Assembly: GCA_027038965.1 (NCBI GenBank)
Contig: JALWFG010000015.1
Span: 1 to 64,000, forward strand
Source: Candidatus Desulfofervidaceae bacterium
GTDB taxonomy: Bacteria > Desulfobacterota > Desulfofervidia > Desulfofervidales > Desulfofervidaceae
DNA: 64,000 nt
Reading direction: 5' to 3'
Each line of letters starts with the position of its first letter. Position 1 is the first letter of the stretch. Both the position numbers and the translations under genes were made by a program. The notes below the pieces were generated by a model. That model saw only the letters and a program-made list of their open reading frames with translations, made no database searches and was not told the origin of the DNA. This document shows positions 25,268-33,338 of the stretch, piece by piece.

Positions 25268-26566
25268 ATGAGATTAAAAGGCGTTGTGATTTTGTTTTTG
25301 ATCATGTTTTTAGGGTCTTCTGTCTCTGCGATAGAATTTCAGCCTATTGGTTTTGAGTCCCTTTCCATGGGAGGGGCAGGAGTGGCCTCTTCCAAGGGTT
25401 GTTTTGCTACCTATTATAACCCCGCTTTGTTGGCGGAACACAGACATGGAGCCCAATTTTCGCTTTCTGTCGGAGCAGGTTTGAGAGAGGTCAACCTGGC
25501 AGACCACATTGATAAACTGGCAGACATTGGGGTTGAAGACACAATTGATAGAATTGCCCAGCATGCCCCTAATGGAACTAATTCGTCTACTGACCGTCAG
25601 AATATTGCCACTATCAAAGAGGAACTAAGGGCACTTTCCGGTCAGAATGGACTTCAACTTATGCCTACGGCCTCCTTTGGGGCTCAAATTGGCAACTTTG
25701 GAATTGGGGTTTATGGATTGGGAGAAGGCACGGCCTATGCCGTGATTGACCCGAATCGGCTGGATTTGATAGTAAAAAGTGGGTCAAACTATTATGAATA
25801 TGATGAAACAACAGATAGTTATACCCCTTCGAATCAATCAGAGTATGAGAGCCGCTCTATCAAATATGCCCTGGATAATGGACTTACCTATTTGCAGCTT
25901 TCAGGACTGGCCTATTTAGAAATTCCCATTGCCTATGCCCATCGCTTTGAAACCCCTTATGGCAGTTTTGATTTGGGAGCTGCCCTGAAAGTTATGCCCG
26001 GTTGGACCTTTGACAAAAAAATCAAGATATACACAGACAGCGGGGATATTGACAACGACCTCAGAGATGCCAAGAAGCAAGATACATCTTGGGGCATTGA
26101 TTTAGGATTGCTTTATAGGCCCAGCTTGCCCGCCCTTAATAGGCTCAATATTGGGGTAGTTGGGAAAAACTTAAATACACCCAAGTTTGATACAGCCACA
26201 GGCAGTAAATATAAAATCAAGCCTCAAGTAAGGGCAGGTGTTGCCTATGAGCTCCCGATGTTGACATTGGCCTTTGACGCCGACTTGACAAAAAACGACA
26301 CCTTCATCCCCAACTATGATGTCCAGTTTATTGGTGGGGGTGCAAACTTTCATCCCTTTAGCTGGCTTAGTGTTCGGGCTGGAGTGATGACCAATATAGC
26401 TGAAAGTGATGAGGGGGCTATCTTTACCGGTGGGCTTGGCTTTGGCCTAAAGTGGTTTCAGTTGGACATAGCCGCTCAGGCATCTTCTAAAAGCGGTCAT
26501 TTTCAAGGACATTCATACCCGCGCTATACTAGAATTCAAGTTTCTCTGGTCTCAAAGTGGTTTTAA
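25268..26566 (+). CDS. TraF-like (PF13729-type) outer-membrane beta-barrel protein
   Basis: A 432-residue exported protein with a signal peptide (ends SVSA), then FQPIGFESLSMGGAGVASSKGCFATYYNPALLA. That start is shared by FadL/TodX-like barrels and the so-called conjugal transfer protein TraF family. Alternating hydrophobic beta-strand patterns fill the rest, and the protein ends in a terminal phenylalanine (SLVSKWF) as outer-membrane barrels do. The conjugation label is probably a misnomer, as no conjugation genes are near. It may be a porin serving the TRAP system upstream, which is inference from position. Confidence 0.7.
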   Translation: MRLKGVVILFLIMFLGSSVSAIEFQPIGFESLSMGGAGVASSKGCFATYYNPALLAEHRHGAQFSLSVGAGLREVNLADHIDKLADIGVEDTIDRIAQHAPNGTNSSTDRQNIATIKEELRALSGQNGLQLMPTASFGAQIGNFGIGVYGLGEGTAYAVIDPNRLDLIVKSGSNYYEYDETTDSYTPSNQSEYESRSIKYALDNGLTYLQLSGLAYLEIPIAYAHRFETPYGSFDLGAALKVMPGWTFDKKIKIYTDSGDIDNDLRDAKKQDTSWGIDLGLLYRPSLPALNRLNIGVVGKNLNTPKFDTATGSKYKIKPQVRAGVAYELPMLTLAFDADLTKNDTFIPNYDVQFIGGGANFHPFSWLSVRAGVMTNIAESDEGAIFTGGLGFGLKWFQLDIAAQASSKSGHFQGHSYPRYTRIQVSLVSKWF

Positions 26567-26617
26567 GATAGGGTAGGGCGTCTAATTGCCCTGCCTACAG
26601 TTGCCTTGGGCATATTG

Positions 26618-26645
26618 TTGCCCTTTGGCGATTTTGGGCTATAAT
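26618..26645 (+). promoter_or_regulatory. Predicted promoter of mqnB with leaderless start
   Basis: A perfect -10 TATAAT (26640-26645) lies 16 bases after a TTGCCC -35-like box (26618-26623). The mqnB ATG begins only 7 bases beyond the -10, which is where transcription should start, and there is no ribosome-binding site. The mRNA would be leaderless or nearly so. Confidence 0.55.
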
Positions 26646-26652
26646 ACCAATT

Positions 26653-27360
26653 ATGCTTGTCATTTTGGGTGCGGTAGAAAGAGAGCTTTTGCCACTTTTA
26701 GAGCACCTAAAACAACCCAAGCGGATTTCTTGGCAAAAAAGGGATTTTTTAAAGGGTTTTTTATTTGATAAGGAGACCGTTGTTGTTATCACTGGAGTAG
26801 GGTTGGTAAATGCCGCCTATAGCCTTACCCTTTTGTTGCCCTTCAGACCAATTGATTGGGTGTTGGTGACCGGTTGTGCTGGAGGGATTCCAAAAAGAGG
26901 TCTTGAGGTTGGTGGTGTGGCGGTAGCTACTGCCGAGATATTGGCAGAGGCAGGGGCTTATACAGAGTCCGGCTGGCTTTCCTTGAAACAAATTAATTTG
27001 CCATTGATTCAAAGGAAAAAAGGGGCGATATATCATACCTTTCCTGTTCCACCCAAGGCAAAAAGGCTATTTAAAGACTTACCTGAGGGGGTTAGGAGGG
27101 GCCCTTTTTTGACGGTGTCAGCCACTACAGGAAGTCAAGGAAGGCTTGAGGAATTGAGAAGGCGATTCCCTCGGGCCATTTGCGAAAACATGGAAGGAGC
27201 GGCCATTGCCCAGATTTGCACCCTTTGGCGCATTCCCTGGTTTGAATGTCGTGGTATAAGTAACATTATTGGAAATTATGATAAAAGCAAATGGCAAATA
27301 GACTTGGCCTCTTATAATGCCGCTCAGGTTATTTTAAGCCTTATTAAGGAGATACCTTAA
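26653..27360 (+). CDS. mqnB: Futalosine hydrolase MqnB
   Basis: A 235-residue nucleoside phosphorylase-fold protein with the GVGLVNAAYS, VTGCAGGIP, EILAEAGAY and ENMEGAAIAQICTLWRIP motifs of futalosine hydrolase, rather than MTA/SAH nucleosidase. It releases hypoxanthine from futalosine to give dehypoxanthine futalosine in the alternative menaquinone pathway. mqnD, for a later step, lies downstream in the same direction, which supports the assignment. The N terminus fits the ATG at 26653, directly after a TATAAT box. Confidence 0.88.
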   Translation: MLVILGAVERELLPLLEHLKQPKRISWQKRDFLKGFLFDKETVVVITGVGLVNAAYSLTLLLPFRPIDWVLVTGCAGGIPKRGLEVGGVAVATAEILAEAGAYTESGWLSLKQINLPLIQRKKGAIYHTFPVPPKAKRLFKDLPEGVRRGPFLTVSATTGSQGRLEELRRRFPRAICENMEGAAIAQICTLWRIPWFECRGISNIIGNYDKSKWQIDLASYNAAQVILSLIKEIP

Positions 27361-27365
27361 GTCAA

Positions 27366-27561
27366 CTACTCCTCCCTTACGGAAGGAGCTTGTAGCTAAT
27401 GCTAATAGGTAGCACCGCTACAATAGGCTGGTTGACAACAGCCCACTGGAACGGACATGCCAGTTCCAGTCCCAGCTTACGCTGGATAGTTGGTTTACAG
27501 TCCCCGAAACCGTTTCTCTCCTGTTGGAGAGTGCCTTTGGGACAAAAAGTAAGCTAACTTA
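27366..27561 (+). ncRNA. Highly structured intergenic RNA candidate between mqnB and mqnD
   Basis: About 200 bases with at least six perfect or near-perfect stems. 27366-27395 is CTAC with GTAG around CTCC/GGAG. 27409-27421 pairs GTAGC with GCTAC. 27426-27443 pairs GGCTG with CAGCC. 27445-27470 pairs ACTGGAAC with GTTCCAGT. 27472-27485 pairs CCAGC with GCTGG. 27500-27543 pairs GTCCC with GGGAC and encloses CTCTCC/GGAGAG. GTCAAC at 27361 can pair with the GTTGAC loop at 27431. The first stem strand GTAGC competes for two partners, so two folds are possible. No protein-coding frame explains it. It could be a cis-regulatory leader of mqnD, or an inserted mobile RNA of the HEARO/omega-RNA kind. 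The strand is inferred from the flanking genes. Confidence 0.5.
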
Positions 27562-27580
27562 TGTCTTAATACTTGTCAAG

Positions 27581-27629
27581 TGCGGTTTCCTCCCTTCTCT
27601 TACGGAAGGGGTCTCCGACCGCAAGGAGG
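27581..27629 (+). promoter_or_regulatory. Hairpin next to the mqnD ribosome-binding site, possible translational switch
   Basis: TGCGGT (27581-27586) pairs with ACCGCA (27618-27623) around a second stem, CCCTTC/GAAGGG (27592-27610). The ribosome-binding site AAGGAGG occupies 27623-27629. CCTCC at 27589-27593 is complementary to GGAGG, so an alternative fold would hide the site. A similar hairpin with the same TTACGGAAGG core lies at 27366-27395. Confidence 0.45.
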
Positions 27630-27635
27630 TTCAAG

Positions 27636-28457
27636 ATGAAATTGCGTCTTGGTTTTTCTTCTTGTCCAAATGACACCTTTATGTTTGCGGCCTTGGCCCA
27701 AAGGATGATAGATGTCCCCTTTGATTTGGAACTCATCATTGCCGATGTAGAAGAATTAAATGAGATGGTATTGGCCCAAAAGATTGATGTTTCCAAGATT
27801 TCCTGTCATTTATTGACTTATATTTATCAAGACTATTGTTTTTTGCCAGTAGGGGCAGCCCTAGGCAGGGGATGTGGTCCCCTCTTGGTTACAAGACCAG
27901 AATTTGGTCTTGATGATCTGTTCCAGATGCGTGTGGCTATGCCTGGCAAATACACAACGGCCTATGCCCTATTTAGACAATTTGCCCCTAACATGAACCA
28001 AAAACAGGTCATTTTTACCCGCTTTGACCATATTATGCCTATGATACAAAACGGAGAGGCTGATTTTGGAATCATTATTCATGAGGGACGTTTTGTGTAT
28101 CAAAGATTTGGGCTTAAGTGCGTCTGTGACTTGGGAGAATGGTGGGAACAAAAAACGGCTTTTCCTATTCCTTTGGGGGGTATTGTTGCTCAGAGGAGAC
28201 TTGGTGTTAAAAACATTTCCCTCTTTACGGATGCCTTGAAAAGAAGTATTCTCTTTGCCTATGCGAATAGAAGGCAGGTCATGCCTTTTGTGCAAAAATA
28301 TGCTTGCCATTTAGAGCAAGAAGTTATCCAAAGACACATTAAGCTTTATGTAAATGATTTTAGTCTGGATTTAGGAAGTGAAGGCAAGATGGCTATAGAA
28401 AGGCTTATAAATCATTCGTCCGAAGAGTGGATATGTGTAAGGGAGGAATATAAATGA
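27636..28457 (+). CDS. mqnD: 1,4-dihydroxy-6-naphthoate synthase MqnD
   Basis: A 273-residue periplasmic-binding-protein-fold enzyme with the MqnD start LGFSSCPNDTFMFAAL, the SKISCHLLTYI and RGCGPLLVTRP patterns, and IIHEGRFVYQ. It converts cyclic dehypoxanthine futalosine to 1,4-dihydroxy-6-naphthoate, a menaquinone precursor. The ATG at 27636 has a perfect AAGGAGG site. An in-frame upstream start would add 21 residues unlike the family. Its stop overlaps the next gene as ATGA. Confidence 0.93.
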   Translation: MKLRLGFSSCPNDTFMFAALAQRMIDVPFDLELIIADVEELNEMVLAQKIDVSKISCHLLTYIYQDYCFLPVGAALGRGCGPLLVTRPEFGLDDLFQMRVAMPGKYTTAYALFRQFAPNMNQKQVIFTRFDHIMPMIQNGEADFGIIIHEGRFVYQRFGLKCVCDLGEWWEQKTAFPIPLGGIVAQRRLGVKNISLFTDALKRSILFAYANRRQVMPFVQKYACHLEQEVIQRHIKLYVNDFSLDLGSEGKMAIERLINHSSEEWICVREEYK

Positions 28458-29362
28458 AAGCACTGGTTACTGGAGGAGCAGGCTTCATCGGCTCGAATTT
28501 GGCCCTTACTCTGCAGGAAAAGGGATGGGAAGTGGTAATTTTAGATGATTTTTCAAGCGGCGATTATCGCAACCTGTTAGGTTTTTATGGCGATGTAGTT
28601 GCAGAAAGTGTTTTGGACGTGGATTTAAATCGCTTTGCAGATTGCGATGCCATTTTTCACCAGGCCGCTATTACAGATACTACTGTTAGAGACCAAAAAC
28701 TCATGATGCAGGTCAACATGGAGGGTTTCAGGAGGTTTATTGACTTTGCTGTAAGACATCGCATTCCCTTTATCTACGCTTCTTCTGCCGGCACCTACGG
28801 AAATATTTCAGGCCCCCAAAGGGAAGACATGGCTGGAACTCCTGCCAACATCTATGGCTTTTCTAAATGGATTAATGACTGTGTGGCCAGACAGTATATG
28901 AAAATTTCGTCTTCTTTAATTGTGGGTTTACGCTATTTTAATGTCTTTGGTCCTAGGGAGCAATATAAGGGCAAAATGGCCTCTATGGTGTGGCAACTGG
29001 CCATACAAATGAAATCTGGACAAAGACCTCGCATTTTTAAGTGGGGAGAGCAAAAACGAGATCAGGTATATGTCAAAGATGTAGTGTATGCCAACCTTTT
29101 GGCTTTAAGGGCAAAACAAAGTTGCATTGTTAATGTTGGGAGTGGCAAGGCTACCACCTTTAACCGCATTGTTGAAGTGCTCAACCAAGTGCTTGGCACG
29201 AATTACGAGCCCGAATACATAGACAACCCTTATATAGGACACTATCAGGACTACACTCAGGCTGACCTAACTTTGGCCCAAAAGATGTTGGGATACAAGC
29301 CCCAATGGACATTTGAAGATGCGGTGGCCGATTATATGAAATCCGTAGGATTTATAAAATAA
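28454..29362 (+). CDS. NAD-dependent sugar epimerase, HldD (ADP-heptose 6-epimerase)-like
   Basis: A 302-residue short-chain dehydrogenase/epimerase with the Rossmann motif TGGAGFIGSNLA, the SSAGTYG segment, an active-site YGFSK and the HldD-like FGPREQYKGKMASMV and RDQVYVKDV patterns. HldD interconverts ADP-heptose epimers for the lipopolysaccharide inner core, fitting a diderm cell. It overlaps mqnD by 4 bases although its pathway differs. A related nucleotide-sugar epimerase activity cannot be excluded. Confidence 0.75.
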   Translation: MKALVTGGAGFIGSNLALTLQEKGWEVVILDDFSSGDYRNLLGFYGDVVAESVLDVDLNRFADCDAIFHQAAITDTTVRDQKLMMQVNMEGFRRFIDFAVRHRIPFIYASSAGTYGNISGPQREDMAGTPANIYGFSKWINDCVARQYMKISSSLIVGLRYFNVFGPREQYKGKMASMVWQLAIQMKSGQRPRIFKWGEQKRDQVYVKDVVYANLLALRAKQSCIVNVGSGKATTFNRIVEVLNQVLGTNYEPEYIDNPYIGHYQDYTQADLTLAQKMLGYKPQWTFEDAVADYMKSVGFIK

Positions 29363-29411
29363 CCCCAATAACGAGATGAAAATTGCGTTAGGATAAGAAC
29401 CTCATATTGGA

Positions 29412-30335
29412 CTAAGGCCGTAAAATTATTTGGGCTACTTCGATATCTTTTTGAATTTGTTTTTTTAATCCTTCTATATTATTGAACCTTTTTTCATCCC
29501 TAAGCCGTTTTACAAAATTAATCCGAATGGTTTCACCATAAATGTTTTGGTTGAAACCAATAATGTGGGTTTCTACGGATAAGGCATTGTTCCCAAAGGT
29601 AGGATTAAAACCGATATTAGCTACACCTGGATATGTTTTATCTTGATAAATTACTTCTACGGCATATACCCCATTTTTAGGAAAGACCTCGTTTACCAAC
29701 TTTAAATTGGCCGTGGGGATTCCTAAAAGAGGTCCTCCTCTGTTTTTGCCTTTGATGACGGTGCCTGTAACCTGATAATAACGACTTAAAAGCTCTTTTA
29801 CCCTTTCCATTTCCCCATCTGTGATAAGTTCTCTTACTTTAGTGCTACTAACGATTGTTCCATTAATTACCACAGGCCCAACAACATGTACCTTATATCC
29901 TAACTCTTTACCCCATTTTTTAAGAGAATCGATATTGCCTTCGCGTTTTTTCCCAAAGGCAAAATCATAGCCCACAACCATTTCTTTCATTCCTATTTTT
30001 TTAAGCAATATTTCAGAAATGAATTCTTCGGCCTCAATCTGAGCAAATTCCTTGGTGAAAGGCGGACAAATGGCAACATCAATTCCTTGTTGGGCAATCA
30101 GCTCCATCTTTCTAGGGAAGGGGGTAATTAAGGGGAGATGTTTTCCTTTTAAAACCTTGACAGGATGAGGCTCAAAGGTGAAGACCACAGCGGTTCCACC
30201 TGTAGCCTGAGAACGTTCTATGACCTTTTTCATAAGGGCCTGATGACCTAAATGCACTCCATCAAAATTGCCTACAGTAACCACTGCCTTTGGGAAAGGG
30301 GCAGTAATTTCGTCCAGAGACCTAATAATTTTCAT
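29412..30335 (-). CDS. ribF: Bifunctional riboflavin kinase / FAD synthetase RibF
   Basis: A 307-residue protein. The N-terminal nucleotidyltransferase domain (VVTVGNFDGVHLGHQALM; VFTFEPHP; STKVRELI) is followed by the C-terminal flavokinase domain (GTVIKGKNRGGPLLGIPTANL; NIGFNPTF; VKRLRDEKRF). It makes FMN and FAD from riboflavin. The length is typical. It is transcribed alone on the minus strand, divergent from tRNA-Leu. Confidence 0.95.
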   Translation of the reverse strand: MKIIRSLDEITAPFPKAVVTVGNFDGVHLGHQALMKKVIERSQATGGTAVVFTFEPHPVKVLKGKHLPLITPFPRKMELIAQQGIDVAICPPFTKEFAQIEAEEFISEILLKKIGMKEMVVGYDFAFGKKREGNIDSLKKWGKELGYKVHVVGPVVINGTIVSSTKVRELITDGEMERVKELLSRYYQVTGTVIKGKNRGGPLLGIPTANLKLVNEVFPKNGVYAVEVIYQDKTYPGVANIGFNPTFGNNALSVETHIIGFNQNIYGETIRINFVKRLRDEKRFNNIEGLKKQIQKDIEVAQIILRP

Positions 30336-30353
30336 AGTGCTCTCCCGCCTTGC

Positions 30354-30380
30354 TTGACAAAAGTGAAAATTCTTTATAGA
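30354..30380 (+). promoter_or_regulatory. Predicted promoter for tRNA-Leu
   Basis: A perfect TTGACA (30354-30359) and TATAGA (30375-30380) with a 15-base spacer, or TAGAAA at 17 bases. It lies about 55 bases upstream of the tRNA on the same strand, in the gap between ribF and the tRNA. Confidence 0.45.
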
Positions 30381-30400
30381 AAATTTGTGGGAAAAAGCAA

Positions 30401-30431
30401 GCCCCGTTAAATAGGTTCCATTTAACGGGGC
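30401..30431. other. 12-bp perfect inverted repeat upstream of tRNA-Leu
   Basis: GCCCCGTTAAAT (30401-30412) and ATTTAACGGGGC (30420-30431) form a perfect stem with a 7-base loop, ending four bases before the tRNA. On the minus strand it is followed by TTGCTTTTT, which would suit a terminator for transcripts coming from the pil operon. On the plus strand there is no T run, so there it would be a leader stem of the tRNA precursor. Confidence 0.55.
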
Positions 30432-30435
30432 AAGT

Positions 30436-30524
30436 GCCGAAGTGGCGGAATTGGCAGACGCGCCAGATTCAGGATCTGGTGGGGGCTAATCCCCGTAGGG
30501 GTTCAAATCCCCTCTTCGGCACCA
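30436..30524 (+). tRNA. tRNA-Leu (anticodon CAG)
   Basis: An 89-nt class II tRNA: acceptor GCCGAAG with CTTCGGC, D loop with GG, anticodon stem CCAGA/TCTGG closing loop TTCAGGA (anticodon CAG, reads CUG), a long variable arm GGGGGCTAATCCCC, T loop TTCAAAT, discriminator A and an encoded CCA. All are standard leucine features. It is flanked by a strong inverted repeat on its 5' side. Confidence 0.97.
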
Positions 30525-30622
30525 TGTTTGTTTAAACCAAATGTCTTTTGGTGACTTCAGATTGTTTTCAAGCAGGTTCAAGTGTTAAGCCTGGCTGGCA
30601 ATGCTCACCTGATAAGCCTGAA

Positions 30623-31483
30623 TTACAAACTTTCATCTTCAAGTTGATATCCTTTATAAGGCAAGGGACGGCCATTGATATATATGGTATGGTTTTCTAT
30701 GCCCAGTTGGCCATCTGCAGCTAGTTCTAAGGCCTTAACAAAGGCCGGTCCGTCACATTCCCACTTCATCCTTTCTTGGATTTCGTCGGCCATCTTTCTC
30801 AAGGGGCGATAGTTACGCATTTTTAAGAGCCTTTTTATCCTATCTTGGTCAAAAGATATTCTTTTAGACATGACTACAATGGGGCCTTCATCAAATAAGG
30901 CCGTAGCTAAATGCAAGGTGGATTGGGCAAAGGGCTCCCCAGAAATCATGCCGTCGTAAACTGCATCTTCCCCCTTATATTTCCGTTCAAGTTGGTTGCC
31001 TTGCTTCAACTTTTCTACCTCTTCAGGCATCAAATCCCCTACGTCAAGCCTTTCTACCTTTGGCCCAGTAAGCACATCTAACCGAAAAGGATGAATATTG
31101 AAAATACGATTTTTATAGGCCGATAAAAGGGGCTCGGTTACAATTAACATAAAACCAGAAAGACCGATAATATCAGGTTTAAAAGGTTCAATCTTTTTTA
31201 AAACTTCTTCAAAATAAAAGGGTCGCTCCTTTAGACTCCTGGGATTTATGTTTCTCTCTTCGCAAAATTTGCGAAAGTCAAAGACATCTACTGGTATCCC
31301 CACCTCTTGACAGAACTTAATTCCGCCAGCTTGGGGCTTGTCGGTCAGGGCAAAAACAATTTGGTATTTTTGGCCATGAAGTTTACTCTTGTAGGTAGCC
31401 TTAAGACTGCTAGCCCCTCCAGAAAAGAAAAAAACAACTTTCATTAGATCGTTTTGAGAATTAGGATGGTATATCAATTGCAT
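30623..31483 (-). CDS. PurN-like formyltransferase-fold protein at the end of the pil operon
   Basis: A 286-residue protein with the glycinamide ribonucleotide formyltransferase fold: FFFSGGASSLKA, SGFMLIVTEPLL, the NIHP catalytic Asn-His pair, and HLATALFDEGPIVV with the family's acidic residue before GPI. Compared with PurN (about 200 residues) it has an insertion near residues 150-185 and a C-terminal extension, so the substrate may differ. The ATG at 31483 has an AGGTAGGA site, 10 bases after pilQ. It may be an alternative formyltransferase, and I cannot assign the acceptor. Confidence 0.65.
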   Translation of the reverse strand: MQLIYHPNSQNDLMKVVFFFSGGASSLKATYKSKLHGQKYQIVFALTDKPQAGGIKFCQEVGIPVDVFDFRKFCEERNINPRSLKERPFYFEEVLKKIEPFKPDIIGLSGFMLIVTEPLLSAYKNRIFNIHPFRLDVLTGPKVERLDVGDLMPEEVEKLKQGNQLERKYKGEDAVYDGMISGEPFAQSTLHLATALFDEGPIVVMSKRISFDQDRIKRLLKMRNYRPLRKMADEIQERMKWECDGPAFVKALELAADGQLGIENHTIYINGRPLPYKGYQLEDESL

Positions 31484-31493
31484 TTTTCCTACC

Positions 31494-33338
31494 TCATTTA
31501 TATAGATCTTCTGTAGTTAAAACCTTGGGAGTGATAAATATCAAAAGTTCTCTTTTTTGAGTTTGTCTAGTTTTACTCTGAAATAACCATCCTACAAGCG
31601 GAAGATGTGATAGGAAAGGTACCCTTTGTTTGCCTCTATGCACCTGCTCTGAAAGGATCCCGCCTATGACTACAGTTTCGTCATTGTCAACCAAGAGGGT
31701 AGTGGTAATTTCCTTTTTTTCGATTGGAATGGAATCCATCCCTGCCTGAATCTCTCCTGGGCTATCCTTTTTGATATGCATCTCCAAACGTATTTTTTTA
31801 TCAGGAGTAATGTGAGGAGTAACAGTAAGTTTCAATGTTGCTTCTCTAAATTCTGTTTTTGTCCCATTTTGAGACGTGGTTCGATAAGGGATTTCTACTC
31901 CTTGAGATATAGTGGCTTCTTGATTATCCATAGTAATCACCTTGGGAACTGAAATGATTTTGCCTTCTCCTTCGCTTTCCATGGCTTGAAGTTTGGCATC
32001 CAAAATAAGAGTGGTTGCCCTGCCTAAATGACCTAAGTTAAATCCAATACCACCATACGTTCCGCCAGGAGGCAAATTAACGATAAGAGGGAGGTCTCCA
32101 GACCAAGAAGTTCCAGTGAAGGCATTTTCATAAGAAAGGTTATCTCCTGTTCCCGCTGCCCCAGTAAATCCCAAAATGTTAGATTGGGAAAGGACATGGT
32201 TATAATCCCCTCCCCATTGCACCCCAAGTTCTTTGGAATAATTCGTGTTTACCTCTACAATCCTAGCTTCAATCATTACTTGTCTAGGGGCAATATCTAA
32301 GCTTCGAATCAACTTTTTGGCCTTATTAATCCTATCTTTAACGTCAGTCATGATTATTCGGTTAGTGGCCTCATCGTAGGTAATTTTCCCACGGCTACTT
32401 TTTAGGTCCTGAAGTTGTTTGATGAGGTCAGAGGCATTTACATAGTTGACTTGAATTTCCTCAGTAACCAAAGGTTCGGCTTCTTTCTTTCTTTCAAGTG
32501 CCTGTTGAGTTTGAATTATAAGCTCTTGCTCTTTTTGCAAATCTTTAATAGGCAAAATTCGCAAAACATTCCCTCTTTTTACTGCTCCCAGGTTGTAAGT
32601 CTGTAAAATGAGATCTAAAACTTGGTCCCAAGGGACCTTATCAAGTTTTAGAGTTACTTTGCCCTTTACTTTTTCGCTTACAATAATATTGAAATTACTT
32701 ACTTCTGCCAAAATCCTGAACACATTTTTAATGTCTGCTTCTTGGAAGTCTAAAGAAATAGGAGCCCCTTTAAAGACCTGAATTGTACCAGGGAGAATGA
32801 TAGTTGTTTCTTGAATTTGCCTTCCTATAAAGGGAGAAGCCTTAACAAGGGAAGAAGTTTTAGATAATGATTTTGAATGAAGCAAAGTTTTAGGAATGAG
32901 TTTTGTTTTAGAGCCCTTCTTCTCTATTCGTGAGGAGGTGAATATTAGGTATAAATGATTTTGAGTAGCAACTACCTTAAAGGGAATTCTATGTTTCAGT
33001 TTGATTTGGATATTTGTTTTATTTTTTGAATAATAGGGGACAATTCCTTCTATCCCACAGGGAAAGTATTTTGTATTCAATTCACGACAAAGATATGGAG
33101 GAGTATAGGTATTTTTGAGAGTCAATATCATCGTTAGATATTTTTTATAAAAAACTTCATACTGAGCCTCTTTATCCGTCGTTACAATAAGGCGACACTT
33201 TTGCGGAGATACCCTTTCAAAGTCAATGGCCTTTACTAAAACCCTTCCTGGGACTGACTTTGGATTAGTAATGGCCTTTGCTTTACCTTCACTTAACAAC
33301 AAGCATAGGGTTAATATAAATAAAAGAAGTTTTTTCAT
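31494..33338 (-). CDS. pilQ: Type IV pilus secretin PilQ
   Basis: A 614-residue outer-membrane secretin: signal peptide, AMIN-like N-terminal domain, STN-type domain (ISLDFQEADIKNVFRILAEVSNFNIIVSEKVKG, in parts), an NolW-like domain (VNYVNASDLIKQLQ) and the secretin barrel (ARIVEVNTNYSKELGVQWGG; VPFLSHLPLVGWLF). It forms the gated pore through which the pilus emerges. It is the last structural gene of pilMNOPQ and overlaps pilP by 4 bases. Confidence 0.94.
   Translation of the reverse strand: MKKLLLFILTLCLLLSEGKAKAITNPKSVPGRVLVKAIDFERVSPQKCRLIVTTDKEAQYEVFYKKYLTMILTLKNTYTPPYLCRELNTKYFPCGIEGIVPYYSKNKTNIQIKLKHRIPFKVVATQNHLYLIFTSSRIEKKGSKTKLIPKTLLHSKSLSKTSSLVKASPFIGRQIQETTIILPGTIQVFKGAPISLDFQEADIKNVFRILAEVSNFNIIVSEKVKGKVTLKLDKVPWDQVLDLILQTYNLGAVKRGNVLRILPIKDLQKEQELIIQTQQALERKKEAEPLVTEEIQVNYVNASDLIKQLQDLKSSRGKITYDEATNRIIMTDVKDRINKAKKLIRSLDIAPRQVMIEARIVEVNTNYSKELGVQWGGDYNHVLSQSNILGFTGAAGTGDNLSYENAFTGTSWSGDLPLIVNLPPGGTYGGIGFNLGHLGRATTLILDAKLQAMESEGEGKIISVPKVITMDNQEATISQGVEIPYRTTSQNGTKTEFREATLKLTVTPHITPDKKIRLEMHIKKDSPGEIQAGMDSIPIEKKEITTTLLVDNDETVVIGGILSEQVHRGKQRVPFLSHLPLVGWLFQSKTRQTQKRELLIFITPKVLTTEDLYK

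Noticed and set aside
25268-26566. Conjugation function for the TraF-like gene
   Set aside because: The protein is a FadL-like barrel by its start and C terminus, and no other transfer genes are present.
26574-26600. Terminator hairpin after the TraF-like gene (GGGC/GCCC)
   Set aside because: The stem is imperfect and is not followed by a T run.
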